Below are positions 1 through 10,700 of a DNA stretch of 64,000 nucleotides, piece by piece. Within the stretch, counting starts at the first letter, position 1. Each line of letters opens with the position of its first letter. Position numbers and translations under genes: made by a program. The notes below the pieces were generated by a model. That model made no database searches. It was not told where the DNA came from and was given only the letters and a program-made list of their open reading frames with translations. This DNA is from Pedosphaera sp. Its GTDB lineage: Bacteria; Verrucomicrobiota; Verrucomicrobiia; Limisphaerales; Pedosphaeraceae. Location of the stretch: positions 52,760 through 116,759 of the forward strand of contig JAQGPA010000083.1 of the NCBI GenBank assembly GCA_028293325.1, written 5' to 3'.

Positions 1-2
1 GC

Positions 3-2093
3 CTCTCCGTCTTCAGTCAAAATGAAGGTCTGGGGTATGGCGCAGTCCAGGGCCTGGCTGAAGTTGCACCTGGAGTGATGTGGGCGGCCAAGCCGGGCGA
101 TGGCCTGTATCGCTGGGAAGGCAGAAATTTCAGCCGTCTCTCTGCGGCAGGTTTGTCCCGGGGCGACCAGCAGGTCAATGCCTTGCTTCTGGCCCATGAT
201 GGTAGTTGCTGGGTCGCGGGTGCGCACGGCGTGCTGCACTTTGAAGATCCCAAAACGGTCGAGACCGAACCAAAGTTGTTTGATTTGGGGCGGCTGAATG
301 TCATTTCATTATGTGAGGATCGGGAAGGCGGATTGTGGGCGGGCACGCGTGAGGGAGAGCTTTTGTGTTTGCAGGGACTAAACTGGGTGGCGGAGACCAA
401 TCTCTCGCAGCCCCATGCGATTACTGCCATCGCGCAGCACACCGATGGTTCACTGTGGCTCGGCACGCAAGGCGGCGGGCTCTATCAATATAAAAACGGC
501 GTGCGTCTCCATCTTGAAAAGGGCAGCGGCCTGTTGAGTGATCTGATTCGAACGCTGCATCTGGATGCAGCCGGCGTGCTCTGGATCGGCACCGCGGGCG
601 GTGGCCTCAGTCGTTGGCAGCACGGACACATTGCCTCCTTCACTACGCGCGAAGGACTGCCGGATAACACCATCTCGCAAATCTTGGAAGATGATGCCGA
701 TCGCCTCTGGCTGGGAAGTAACCGCGGCATTGCCTGCGTCAGCAAGCACGAACTGGATGATCTGGCCGCCGGCAAAATCCCCGCAGTCTATCCGCAGGTC
801 CATGGTCGGATGGAAGGCATGTTGTCGGAGGAATGCACGGGCGGGTTTTCTCCTGCGGGTCTGAAAACCAAATCGGGCCTGCTCTGGTTCTCAACGTTGC
901 GGGGCATTGTGGTGGCGGATCCCCGCCTCCATACCACCGATGCCCCCGCCCCAACCGTTGTGCTGGAATCACTGCTGCTGGATGGGGCTTCCGATTCCGG
1001 CTTTAAGCTTCCTGGTTCCTCTGTCGATGGCACGAATAAAAAATATGAATTCTCGAAAGCAGAATCGGAGAGTCTTCGGATTCCTCCTGGCCGGCACCAA
1101 ATCGAATTTCATTACACCGGTTTGAGTTTCAATGCGCCGGAACGAGTGCGCTTTCGGTATCGGCTCGAGGGCTTGGATCCAGACTGGGTGGAAGCGGGCA
1201 CGCGGCGTACGGCGTTTTACAGTTACGTGCCGCCGGGCAATTACCAATTTCACGTGATCGCGTGCAACAGTGACGGAATCTGGAACCAAACCAGCGCCAG
1301 TCTGGCTCTCACTGTGCTGCCCCATTTCTGGCAGGCGCGGTGGTTCATGGCCCTGGCCGCCTTGGGACTTTTAGGAGCGGTTGCCGGCGCCGCGCGCCTG
1401 GTCGAAAAGAAAAAACTCCAGCACCGGCTCAAACACCTCGAGCAGGAGCGGGGACTTGGACGGGAGCGGGCACGCATCGCTGCCGACCTCCATGATGATC
1501 TCGGGTCATCCTTGACGCGCATCTCGCTTTTATGTGATTTAGCCAACGCGGATAAAGATAATCCCGCCCAGGTCGCCGTTCACACTGGCAAGCTCTCCCA
1601 ATCCGCCGCCCAGACGGTGCGCGCGCTCGAAGAAATTGTCTGGGCCGTACGGCCGGACAGCGATTCCCTGCAAAGTCTGCTGGAATATATGGCTCATTTT
1701 GCCAATGAATTGTTCGAAGGTGGCGAGACCCGTTGTCGGCTTGACCTGCCCCACGATCTTCCCGTGCGCTCATTGCCGCCGGAATTGCGGCACAATATTT
1801 TTCTCGTCGTCAAGGAGGCGCTCACCAATGCCTTTAAACACGCCTCCGCCCGGGAAGTCCGCGTACAAGCCAAAGCTTCCTCGCACTCACTTGAAATTCT
1901 CGTCCAGGACGATGGCCAGGGCTTCGATCCGGCCGCTCCCCCGACCGCAGGCAAACGCCATGGACTCGGGAACATGCGCCGGCGCGCCGAGGCCATGGGC
2001 GGAACCTTTTCGTTGCAAAGCACGCGCGGGCAAGGCACCACCGTCCGCGTGGCCGTAAACTTTCCGCCCGGGAGAGTGCCGGGAAATACTTGA
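3..2093 (+). CDS. Sensor histidine kinase with propeller and Y_Y_Y sensor domains (5' end outside window)
   Basis: Membrane sensor kinase expected to phosphorylate the response regulator encoded 51 bp downstream. The frame is open from base 3, so the true start and part of the propeller lie outside the window; the GTG at 75 is only an internal candidate. Visible in order: propeller repeats with recurring LWLGTQGGGL/LWIGTAGGGL-type blades (nt 450-730), a Y_Y_Y domain ending VPPGNYQFHVIACNSDGIW (to about nt 1285), one membrane segment (about nt 1340-1400), HisKA_3 with the phospho-accepting His in DLHDDLGSSL (codon at 1491), and HATPase_c with EALTNAFKHAS, DDGQGFDP and GLGNMRRRA. In this family the propeller and Y_Y_Y part usually senses polysaccharide fragments in the periplasm. 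The ligand here is unknown; alpha-glucan is inferred from the neighbours. It is a split system, not a one-protein hybrid. Confidence 0.93.
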   Translation, partial: LSVFSQNEGLGYGAVQGLAEVAPGVMWAAKPGDGLYRWEGRNFSRLSAAGLSRGDQQVNALLLAHDGSCWVAGAHGVLHFEDPKTVETEPKLFDLGRLNVISLCEDREGGLWAGTREGELLCLQGLNWVAETNLSQPHAITAIAQHTDGSLWLGTQGGGLYQYKNGVRLHLEKGSGLLSDLIRTLHLDAAGVLWIGTAGGGLSRWQHGHIASFTTREGLPDNTISQILEDDADRLWLGSNRGIACVSKHELDDLAAGKIPAVYPQVHGRMEGMLSEECTGGFSPAGLKTKSGLLWFSTLRGIVVADPRLHTTDAPAPTVVLESLLLDGASDSGFKLPGSSVDGTNKKYEFSKAESESLRIPPGRHQIEFHYTGLSFNAPERVRFRYRLEGLDPDWVEAGTRRTAFYSYVPPGNYQFHVIACNSDGIWNQTSASLALTVLPHFWQARWFMALAALGLLGAVAGAARLVEKKKLQHRLKHLEQERGLGRERARIAADLHDDLGSSLTRISLLCDLANADKDNPAQVAVHTGKLSQSAAQTVRALEEIVWAVRPDSDSLQSLLEYMAHFANELFEGGETRCRLDLPHDLPVRSLPPELRHNIFLVVKEALTNAFKHASAREVRVQAKASSHSLEILVQDDGQGFDPAAPPTAGKRHGLGNMRRRAEAMGGTFSLQSTRGQGTTVRVAVNFPPGRVPGNT

Positions 2094-2144
2094 GCCCGCG
2101 CCCGGTTTAAATCATTCTTATGAGAACCTGTGGCCATCGGGCAT

Positions 2145-2771
2145 ATGCAAATTAAAGTCGCCATCGTGGAAGATGATGAAGGTATCCGGACGAGTCTCGC
2201 GGCGCTGCTTCGTCGCGCTCCCTCTTTCCGGTTGGTCGGTGACTATGCGGACGCGGAAACTGCTCTCAAAGAAATCCCGCTCCGCCAGCCCGATGTGGTG
2301 CTCATGGATATCAATCTGCCCGGGATGAACGGCGTGGAATGCGTCCGCCAATTAAAGGCCGCCTTGCCCGGCGTGCAGTTCCTCATGTTGACGGTTTACG
2401 AAGACAGCGACTCGCTTTTTAAATCCTTTAAGGTAGGGGCCAGCGGCTACCTGCTCAAACGTACCGCCTCCGCCCGCCTGCTGGAAGCCATCCGCGATGT
2501 CCACGCCGGCGGCTCGCCCATGACCCCCCAATTGGCCCGTCGGGTCGTTCAGCATTTCTCCAAGCCTTCAGCCGACAGCTCCCCGGTTTCACGCTTGACC
2601 CCCGGCGAGAAGGAATTTCTGGATCAACTCGCCAACGGCTATGCCTATAAAGAGATTGCCGACCGCATGAATATCAGCATCGACACGGTACGTAGCTACG
2701 TGCGAGCAGTTTACGAAAAGCTGCATGTCCATTCCCGGACTGAAGCCGTCGTGAAATACCTGCGCGGTTGA
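2145..2771 (+). CDS. NarL/FixJ-family response regulator
   Basis: Transcription factor partner of the upstream kinase. The receiver domain has the acidic pair in VEDDEG, the phospho-accepting Asp in VVLMDINLPGMNG, and the conserved Lys in LLKRTASA. A LuxR-type helix-turn-helix follows near the C-terminus (LTPGEKEF to EIADRMNISIDTVRSYV). The frame is open from a GTG at 2130, but the ATG at 2145 gives the usual receiver start MQIKVAIVEDD and is preferred. It is probably co-transcribed with the kinase. The first copy of an 18-bp palindrome lies 52 bp after the stop, in the promoter region of the next gene, so that palindrome is a natural candidate target; this is inference only. A paralogue is encoded at 38113-38760. 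Confidence 0.93.
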   Translation: MQIKVAIVEDDEGIRTSLAALLRRAPSFRLVGDYADAETALKEIPLRQPDVVLMDINLPGMNGVECVRQLKAALPGVQFLMLTVYEDSDSLFKSFKVGASGYLLKRTASARLLEAIRDVHAGGSPMTPQLARRVVQHFSKPSADSSPVSRLTPGEKEFLDQLANGYAYKEIADRMNISIDTVRSYVRAVYEKLHVHSRTEAVVKYLRG

Positions 2772-2822
2772 TGGCTTGGATTTCTGTCCAACCCGCCGGG
2801 TTATCGCCCGCCGCCGGCCCTC

Positions 2823-2867
2823 ACCGCACAAACATGCGGTAGCATCTAACCAGTTGAATGCTATTAT
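2823..2867 (+). promoter_or_regulatory. 18-bp palindromic operator plus -10-like hexamer (copy 1)
   Basis: ACCGCACAAACATGCGGT at 2823-2840 has perfect 6-bp arms (ACCGCA/TGCGGT) around a 6-bp centre. Exactly 21 bp downstream is TATTAT (2862-2867), and the ATG of the exported protein is at 2982. The reverse complement shares 24 identical bases with copy 3 and 17 of 18 palindrome bases with copy 2. There is no good -35 hexamer, which would fit an activator-dependent promoter. The binding protein is unknown; the adjacent NarL-type regulator is a candidate. Confidence 0.6.
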
Positions 2868-2981
2868 CTAGCCTGATACCACACGGAAAACGATGACTAA
2901 GTGCCAGAACGATTGTCGCCCAAACCGATGCCGGATTTCCGGATTTTGTACGTTATTGTGATGGTCATAATATTGCGCCCT

Positions 2982-5855
2982 ATGAAAATCTTCAAAAAAT
3001 CCACCCTCTTTGTGAGTGCCACGTTGGCATCCCTGTTCACGCTGGCCGGTTCCGCTGCTGCCCAAATTGCCGCCCACGATGACGCCGCCGCCTACAACGG
3101 CTCGACCTGGACCAATAACGCGAACCAAGGTTTTGGTTTTACCCCTTGGACTCTGCTCAACGTGAACGTCGGCGGTGGTTTCTCCGGTTTTTATATCGGC
3201 AACCCCGGAAACATCGGCACCAGTGGTAATTCCTTCGGTATGTATGCCAACAGTGGTAGCAGCAATGTCGCAGCTGCCTTTCGCGGTTTCTCCGCACCTT
3301 TGACCACCAATCAGGTTTTCAAAATTAAATGGGAAACTTACGGCATCGGTTTTAGCACCGCCAGCCGCGGCGGTTTCAGTTTGCGCAATGGCAACGCCGC
3401 CACCACCACCGATGATGTCGGCACCGGCTCCCGCTTTGATTTTTACTACCTTGGTAATTCCGGCGTAAATTCTTTTCTCGTTCAGGACGGTACTGGCGTC
3501 ACGGCTGTCGGAGTTCCCTTTACCAGTGCTGGTTTATCCTTGGAATTCACTCTCCATGCTGATGACACCTATCGGTTTGTCATCAAGGACGCGTCCGGCT
3601 CAACCATCCTGGGCACTGTGGATGGACAGGCTCTCGCCGGTTCCGGCACCATTGACAGCGTTGCCATGTATGCCGCCAACACAGGTGGTGACCAGAATTT
3701 CAACAGTCTTGAAATCTCCTCCACTTCCCTCGTTCCCCCGGCCATTGCCAATATCCAACCGACCAACGGCGCCGTCTTTGTCGATCCCAGCACCAATAAT
3801 ATCTCCTTTGAAGTGGATTCCGTCTTTTCCACCGTCTCCAGCAATAACACTTCCCTCTTCCTGAACGGTGTAAAACAAACCAACCTCGTTTTCAATACCA
3901 CTGGCATCACGAACCAACTTTTTGTGACCAATACCACTGCGCTCGCGCGCGACACAGTTTATAATGGCCAGATCATTGCCGCCGATGCCAACGGCAATCG
4001 CATCACCAACAACTTCACCTTCAATACCTGGGTCACCAACCTGTTTTTCATCGAGGCGGAAGATTACAATTATAATGCCGGCAGCTTTATCCCCAATCCC
4101 TTCCCCAATGTGTATGGCTCTATCATCGCCAATGCCACCAATGGCATCGATGTCTTCAAACCCTTCCCCATTGACGGCGGCACCAATGCCTATCGCCCAC
4201 AGGATTTTGGCCTGGTTGATTTGGACGCCCCGCCCGTTTCCGCCGACGTGGACCACAACGATTATGCCCTGAACACCTATTCTGATTACAATCTCTCTTT
4301 CGTCCAGTTTGGCGAATGGGAGAATTACACGCGTGGACTCAGCAATGTAACGTACGATGTTTACGCCCGTATGGCTTCGCTTTCCGGCAATCCAACGATG
4401 GAACTGGACCGGATCGCCACTCCCAAGGCCACCGGTTCAAATCAACCGCTGGCTGCCTTGGGAACATTCGTTTGTCCGGCCAACACCGGTGGCTCCCAGG
4501 GCTACACGTTTGTTCCGTTGAAGGATTTCTTCAGCAACCCCGTTTCCATTCGTTTCCCCGGCACGAATACCTTCCGCTCCACCCGCATCGGCGGCTCCTA
4601 CAACTTTAATTATTTGCTCTTTGTGCCGAATACCAATAACGCGACTCTGACACCTTACATCAGTGCCGGTTTCCCCTTCCCCGGTGCGACTGCGGGACCG
4701 GAAACTATCATTTCCTTCACCATTGCCAATCGGCAGACGGCCGTGAATCCGGCCACGATTCAGTTGCTGTTGAACTCTAACAGCGTGACCAGCGGAATTA
4801 CGCTCAGCAACACTGCTGCCGGAACGGTCGTTTCCTACATCCCGCCCGCTTTCCTGGCGTCGAACTCGACCAACACCTTGACCGCCATCTTCACGGATAA
4901 CGGCGGAACTCCCGTCACCGTCACCAATAACTGGCAATTCACCGTCAGCAATCCGCAAATCATTTCCCTCCCCGGCACCAATGCACAACCGGTTGCTGCC
5001 GGCACCACTCCCGGATTCGCCATCCACATCGTCAAGGCGGTCGACACCGCGCCGGACTATGATTTCCCCACCACTTTGGCTCGTGCGGAAGCGCAGTTGA
5101 CCGGTTCCATTATCGATACCAACACCACCCAACCTTATCCAAATCTGGCGGTCGATGGCGGCGGCACCAACTTTTTTGCCGATACCGGCACTATTAATTT
5201 TGATATCACCGGGGCGCCCTCCGGTTCTTACACTTTCCCCACCAAGGCAGCGTTCCCATACGTTCCCGCAGGTGGCACCAATAATTTCATCGCTATGGCC
5301 GCGGAAGCTTATCTGCAATTGGCGCCCGGCAGTTACAATTTCCTGGTCCGCAGCGACGACGGTTTCCAACTCAGCAGCGGAATCACAACCAAGGACACCA
5401 ACATCATCGTTGGCGCATTTGATGGCGGCCGCGGTAACGACAATCCCACCACCATGTATGTCAATGTCCTAACCAACGGGCTTTACCCCATCCGCCTCCT
5501 CTATCTGCAAGCCAAGTTTGGCGGTAGCGTGGAGTTCTATTCCCTCAACCGGGCGCAAGGCAACAAGCCCATCCTTATCAATGATCCATCTGATCCCAAC
5601 TCCATCAAAGCTTTCCAAGGCGTCATCTCCAGTGCCACACCGGTCAATCTGTTTAACGCCGCCCGTAGCGGCACCACCGCCAGTTTCAGTTTCCTGACCC
5701 AATCAGGTCGCACACACTTTGTGGAATACAAATCCTCTCTGGCCAGCGGGCCTTGGACACCCTTGATTACCATTACGGGCAACGGCTCAGTCACCAACGT
5801 GTCCGACATTAATGCCACCAACACCACGCGGTTCTATCGGGTCGGCACTCAATAG
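2982..5855 (+). CDS. Large exported multidomain protein (beta-sandwich, Ig-like, CBM6-like, PA14-like)
   Basis: 957-residue exported protein with no recognised catalytic domain; probably binds glycans or forms surface structure. The frame opens at 2901, but the ATG at 2982 gives a clean signal peptide (MKIFKKSTLF... ending AGSAAAQ). Approximate domains: an N-terminal beta-sandwich with NQGFGFTPWTLL (residues 31-246), an Ig-like/SbsA-like domain (252-350), a CBM6-like domain starting FIEAEDYNYN (356-555), an Ig-like domain, a PA14-like domain with LVRSDDGFQL (about 690-875), and a short C-terminal domain ending RFYRVGTQ that is shared with other exported proteins here. It is a full-length paralogue of the protein at 42189-45185, and its N-terminal domain recurs in the PEP-CTERM protein at 6817. 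The pseudopilin gene starts 3 bp after its stop, so the two are probably one operon. Confidence 0.85.
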   Translation: MKIFKKSTLFVSATLASLFTLAGSAAAQIAAHDDAAAYNGSTWTNNANQGFGFTPWTLLNVNVGGGFSGFYIGNPGNIGTSGNSFGMYANSGSSNVAAAFRGFSAPLTTNQVFKIKWETYGIGFSTASRGGFSLRNGNAATTTDDVGTGSRFDFYYLGNSGVNSFLVQDGTGVTAVGVPFTSAGLSLEFTLHADDTYRFVIKDASGSTILGTVDGQALAGSGTIDSVAMYAANTGGDQNFNSLEISSTSLVPPAIANIQPTNGAVFVDPSTNNISFEVDSVFSTVSSNNTSLFLNGVKQTNLVFNTTGITNQLFVTNTTALARDTVYNGQIIAADANGNRITNNFTFNTWVTNLFFIEAEDYNYNAGSFIPNPFPNVYGSIIANATNGIDVFKPFPIDGGTNAYRPQDFGLVDLDAPPVSADVDHNDYALNTYSDYNLSFVQFGEWENYTRGLSNVTYDVYARMASLSGNPTMELDRIATPKATGSNQPLAALGTFVCPANTGGSQGYTFVPLKDFFSNPVSIRFPGTNTFRSTRIGGSYNFNYLLFVPNTNNATLTPYISAGFPFPGATAGPETIISFTIANRQTAVNPATIQLLLNSNSVTSGITLSNTAAGTVVSYIPPAFLASNSTNTLTAIFTDNGGTPVTVTNNWQFTVSNPQIISLPGTNAQPVAAGTTPGFAIHIVKAVDTAPDYDFPTTLARAEAQLTGSIIDTNTTQPYPNLAVDGGGTNFFADTGTINFDITGAPSGSYTFPTKAAFPYVPAGGTNNFIAMAAEAYLQLAPGSYNFLVRSDDGFQLSSGITTKDTNIIVGAFDGGRGNDNPTTMYVNVLTNGLYPIRLLYLQAKFGGSVEFYSLNRAQGNKPILINDPSDPNSIKAFQGVISSATPVNLFNAARSGTTASFSFLTQSGRTHFVEYKSSLASGPWTPLITITGNGSVTNVSDINATNTTRFYRVGTQ

Positions 5856-5858
5856 CCT

Positions 5859-6707
<849 letters not shown>

Positions 6708-6744
6708 ACAGGCAGAAAAGTGAATATCTTTGGCACGAATACGA

Positions 6745-6776
6745 TTGACATTTTTAGCAGAAAAAATCAGAATAAT
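6745..6776 (+). promoter_or_regulatory. Sigma-70-like promoter of the PEP-CTERM gene
   Basis: A perfect TTGACA lies at 6745-6750. Possible -10 hexamers are CAGAAT (6768-6773, 17-bp spacer) and the better AATAAT (6771-6776, 20-bp spacer). The ATG at 6817 is preceded by a Shine-Dalgarno-like CAGAGGA (6801-6807). This suggests the PEP-CTERM gene has its own promoter rather than only reading through from the pseudopilin gene. Confidence 0.45.
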
Positions 6777-6816
6777 CCAACCACAAACCGACACACAAAT
6801 CAGAGGATCCCTAGCT

Positions 6817-7584
6817 ATGAAAAAGCAACTGTTGATATCCGGTTTCGCCCTAACCACCTTCTTGCTTGCCCAGAGTGCAGCCACTGCCTCTTCGATTGCG
6901 AGTGACAACGCCTCCAATCCCACTTACAGCGGCGGCTGGTCCAGTGGCCAGAACGGTGGTACCGGCTTTGGCGCCTGGTCACTGGCCAATAATAATGGCG
7001 GCTCTCTTTTTGCCGGTAACTTCATCGCCCCCTCAACGCAAATTGGCCCCAACATCGGCACGGCTTTCCAGATGTACGCCAATCCGGGCGGAGCCACCAA
7101 CGTGGCTAATCGTTCCTTGACCGGTGCCTTGGCCACTGACCAAATCTTCTCCTTTGATCTTTCCGTGAACTTCCGCAACCCCGGTGACCGTGGTTTCAGA
7201 TTGTTCTCCGGTGGCCCTTCGGGCACTGACCTGCTCGATTTCGAAGTTATGAATGATAGGTACATCCTGACCATCGGCGGTAGCTCGCAGGATCTTTTCG
7301 GCAACGCTTACAGCGGCACGGCTCCCTTTAGTTTCTCCTTCAACCAACTCGGTGGTAATGATGTGCTGGTGAGTGTCGTCCGCCCCGGCTTTACCACCTT
7401 TTCACAAGTCGCCAACCTGGCTGGTTCCATCGATTCGTTTCAGCTCTTCATCCAGGGTACAGGCAATCAGGATCAGGCAAATATCGGCGCCAACGGTTTC
7501 AGCGTTGTTCCCGAACCCTCCTCTCTAGCATTACTCGGCATGGGTGCCTTTGGGGCGGTTGCCTTCCTCCGCCGCCGTAAATAA
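6817..7584 (+). CDS. PEP-CTERM sorting-signal protein with N-terminal beta-sandwich domain
   Basis: 255-residue exported protein. The frame opens at 6730, but the ATG at 6817 follows a Shine-Dalgarno-like CAGAGGA and starts a good signal peptide (MKKQLLISGFALTTFLLAQ). The C-terminus is a textbook PEP-CTERM signal: VVPEPSS, a hydrophobic stretch and FLRRRK. That signal is normally processed by exosortase, which is not encoded here. The body contains GGTGFGAWSLANNN, FQMYANPGG and a closing NIGANGFSVV block that match the N-terminal domains of the proteins at 2982 and 42189. The same ectodomain is therefore delivered with two different C-terminal signals. It has its own promoter-like sequence and a strong terminator. 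Molecular role unknown. Confidence 0.9.
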   Translation: MKKQLLISGFALTTFLLAQSAATASSIASDNASNPTYSGGWSSGQNGGTGFGAWSLANNNGGSLFAGNFIAPSTQIGPNIGTAFQMYANPGGATNVANRSLTGALATDQIFSFDLSVNFRNPGDRGFRLFSGGPSGTDLLDFEVMNDRYILTIGGSSQDLFGNAYSGTAPFSFSFNQLGGNDVLVSVVRPGFTTFSQVANLAGSIDSFQLFIQGTGNQDQANIGANGFSVVPEPSSLALLGMGAFGAVAFLRRRK

Positions 7585-7607
7585 TCATCGGCCTCTCTGT
7601 ATTTTCG

Positions 7608-7636
7608 AGCCCCGCATCTTGCGGGGCTTTTTCTTT
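7608..7636 (+). terminator. Rho-independent terminator after the PEP-CTERM gene
   Basis: AGCCCCGC (7608-7615), loop ATCTT, GCGGGGCT (7621-7628), followed by TTTTTCTTT. The stem is a perfect 8 bp with a U-rich tail, 23 bp after the stop codon. Confidence 0.9.
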
Positions 7637-7763
7637 GTCCAGTCGTTGGAACACCTCCATCTCATTCCAATCCCACAGAAAATCACACTCGTGCCGGCCC
7701 GGGAATCTGAAAGCTATCGGCGACTCCGGAGCCCTTCACAAACCTGCTGGTAGTTGAACAACT

Positions 7764-10700
7764 TCAGGGAATAACTTGAATGCGATAATATTGCGCCGCT
7801 GCCCCGGGACTATTCGTAAAGCTTGTCGTCGTGCCCGACGCGCTGATGCTGCCGCTGACAGCCTGGAATGAATGGGAGAGATTGGTCGTCGCCAACACTT
7901 GGTAGTTCTTCCCTGCCACACTCATCCAGGTAAGCACGCTCGCGCCATTTGCCAGACTGATGATCCGCAACGCTGAATTCGGGTCCAATGGATTCGTCCC
8001 CGCTATGTCCTCCTGCAAATTGCTCATGCCGTCCCCGTCATAATCACCATTTGGATCCAGCAGCAGCGTTCCGGAACTGTCGGCGCTGGCGCCCCCTTCC
8101 ACTCCCGCATTATTAATGGCACTCACGCGCGCATACAGGGTCTGGCCGAAGGCGTTGGTCACCGTGATCGAATTGCTGCTGCTATTGCCGTTGAAAACAT
8201 TCGCGCCACCCGGTGTCGTCCCGATCAAAACATGGTAGCTGGCAACTCCGCCATCCGGATCATTGAGCGCCGGCCAGGTGAAGGTCACCACATTGCCGAT
8301 CGCATAGGGCTTCGGTGTTGTCGGTGTCCCGGTCGCTACCGGCGGCGTCACGTCATACAGCTTCAGATATTGCGCTTCAAACGGGTCCGTGGCCCATGCG
8401 CTGTCAGCCGTGGGAACTTTCTTCAGCAGCACGAACAAGCCATTGTTCAATAAATTGTTGCCTGATATCCCGCCCGGAATCAGGTACTGGGTGCGCCGGG
8501 TGCTGTCAATCTGCGTATCCGCCGCTATGTTCCGGACGTTATACGTCCGCCCTGTCTTGATACCGAATAAGTTGGCGCTGTTTTGGATGATGTTTACATT
8601 AAAATTGCCCTGCTGATTGTTGTTGCGGTCCAGGTTCACAAAGGCAAACACCACATCGTTGAAGTTGGGTGAGGCATTCGCTGTTTCATACTTTGCCACG
8701 GAAAATATATTCGCCTGCGGACCGCCGCCCCCGGTTTGATCCAGGTAATACCGGTTCGAACTGCGCAGTGCGGGACTGAACTGCCGGGCCTGCCCTACCG
8801 CCGCGTAAACCGGATAGAGTTGATCCAACCCGTAATTCCGGTTCGCCGGTGCAAAAATCGGCTGCAGCGAATTGAATTTCTTGAAGTGCGGGATCATCTT
8901 GCCAAAATTCAGTTCATACTGGTCAAAACCAAAGTTCTGGGAGATGCCCAATTCCTGGCCGTAAAAAATCATCGGCGCGCCATCAATGCTCCCGCTGACC
9001 TGATAGCGAATCAACGCCTGGAATGGGTCTTGGTAGGTCTGCTCATCATGCGAGGTGCTGTTCAGCAGCACCAACCCCTGCCCGTAAGCGTTCCGGCGGG
9101 ATTCAAAAATATTGCGGTAGTCGCTCGCCGTGGCCGCCGCCTGGAATGGAAATACGATATTCTCGTTCAATACGTCAAAATGCCGGTTGGAACGATAGGT
9201 GACTGCGCCGCCGTCCAGCGATTCTGTCATGAACACAAAATCCCATTTGCGCGCCCGCGTTTTATTGATGATGTATTCCCAGCATTGCGGCGGCAGTCCC
9301 TGTCCAAAATCTGCGCGCAACCCGTCAATCCCTTTATACGTCTGGCTCGCCGGCGTCCCGTTCGTGCATCCCGTTTGATCGAGCCAAAACAGGATGTAAT
9401 CTGAAAAATATCTCCACGTGTTTTGGGTGATGGCGTCAAAATGTCCGTTGACCGGGCTGAAATCAAAAAAGTCCCCCTCATTCAAATAGTTCCCGTTGTC
9501 CTGTGGGTTTTGGCACACCAACGCGGAATAGCGGCCAAAGAATATATCATGCGTGTCACCAAACTTCCCAAAATCTCCCCGGTCCGGCGCCACCGCCACG
9601 TTGTTCGATGCGGATGCCCGATTACAATAATCGCCCGACAGGGAATAAAATGCCGCCTGCCGGTTCCGTATCTCATCCGTCGTTTGCCAGTTGTTCGGAT
9701 TGCCTGCCCCGCCAAAATAAAACACCCCGCTGGCCGCCAGTTCGCAGTCGTACGCCGTATGGTTGAAAGGCGCATCCAGCATCACATTGAGCCCGGCGGC
9801 ATCCGCCGCGGCCACGAATCCCTGGAATTCCTGCATCGCCGCCGGACGCGTATTGGCCTTGCTCATCAGCGGTGATACTTCAAAGAAATTCTTTACCGCA
9901 TACGGACTGCCCACCGTATAGGGCTGGCTGGTAGCGGGATCAATCTGGCGACCATCCACTCCCGCCGGATGAATCGGTTGAAACCACAGCCAGTTCACCC
10001 CCAGGTTCTTCGCATAATCCAGATTGAAACGATTGGTCACCGCGTCATACGGCCGCGAGCCGGGGCCATTGTACAAATCGGCAAAGGTGCTGCGCTGATA
10101 ATCCTGCGTGCCCGCCGCCCCGATGTTAAGGGCGTTCAATTCATAGAGTACAATGTCCCGGGATTTCCGGGGTGAAACCACAACTGCATGGTCGCGACGC
10201 CCATTTGCGGTATACCAATTCCAATTCGTATTGCCGGTGACTTTATAACGCGCCGTCAATCGGTACGCGCCGGTCTTCTGGGCATTCAAGGTAAATGAAT
10301 ACTGCCCCGGCGTGCCGGTGGCTGTCATCACATAGGCCTTGTAATAATTGCCATCGTCTCCGGCCGCAATCCCGTTGCCGTCCGGCGGCACGATTCCATC
10401 TTCAATGCCATCTCCATTCGCATCCTGCGTCGCCCGGTCACGCCGGTTCAGGTTGGAAAACACCTCGGCCGCGGTGATGTTCGGCTGGCCCGGGCTGAAA
10501 AGAATCGTCAGTGGCGCAGCCTCATTTGCCAGTTCATCCACAAAAATATGCGTGGTGGTATAATCCGCATTCACGCCGTTCACCGTTAATACCGGATCGC
10601 CGGCTGAACCCATGGTAAAGTTGAAAACCGAGTTGTCCGTGCCGGCGTTATAATCCGCGAACTTTTCCTGATTGTTGCTGCTGTGCCAGACGCCAACCTT

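Noticed and set aside
2877..2883. TACCACA near the 2982 promoter, like the start of the 20-bp element
   Set aside because: Only seven bases match and the rest diverges; expected several times by chance in 64 kb.
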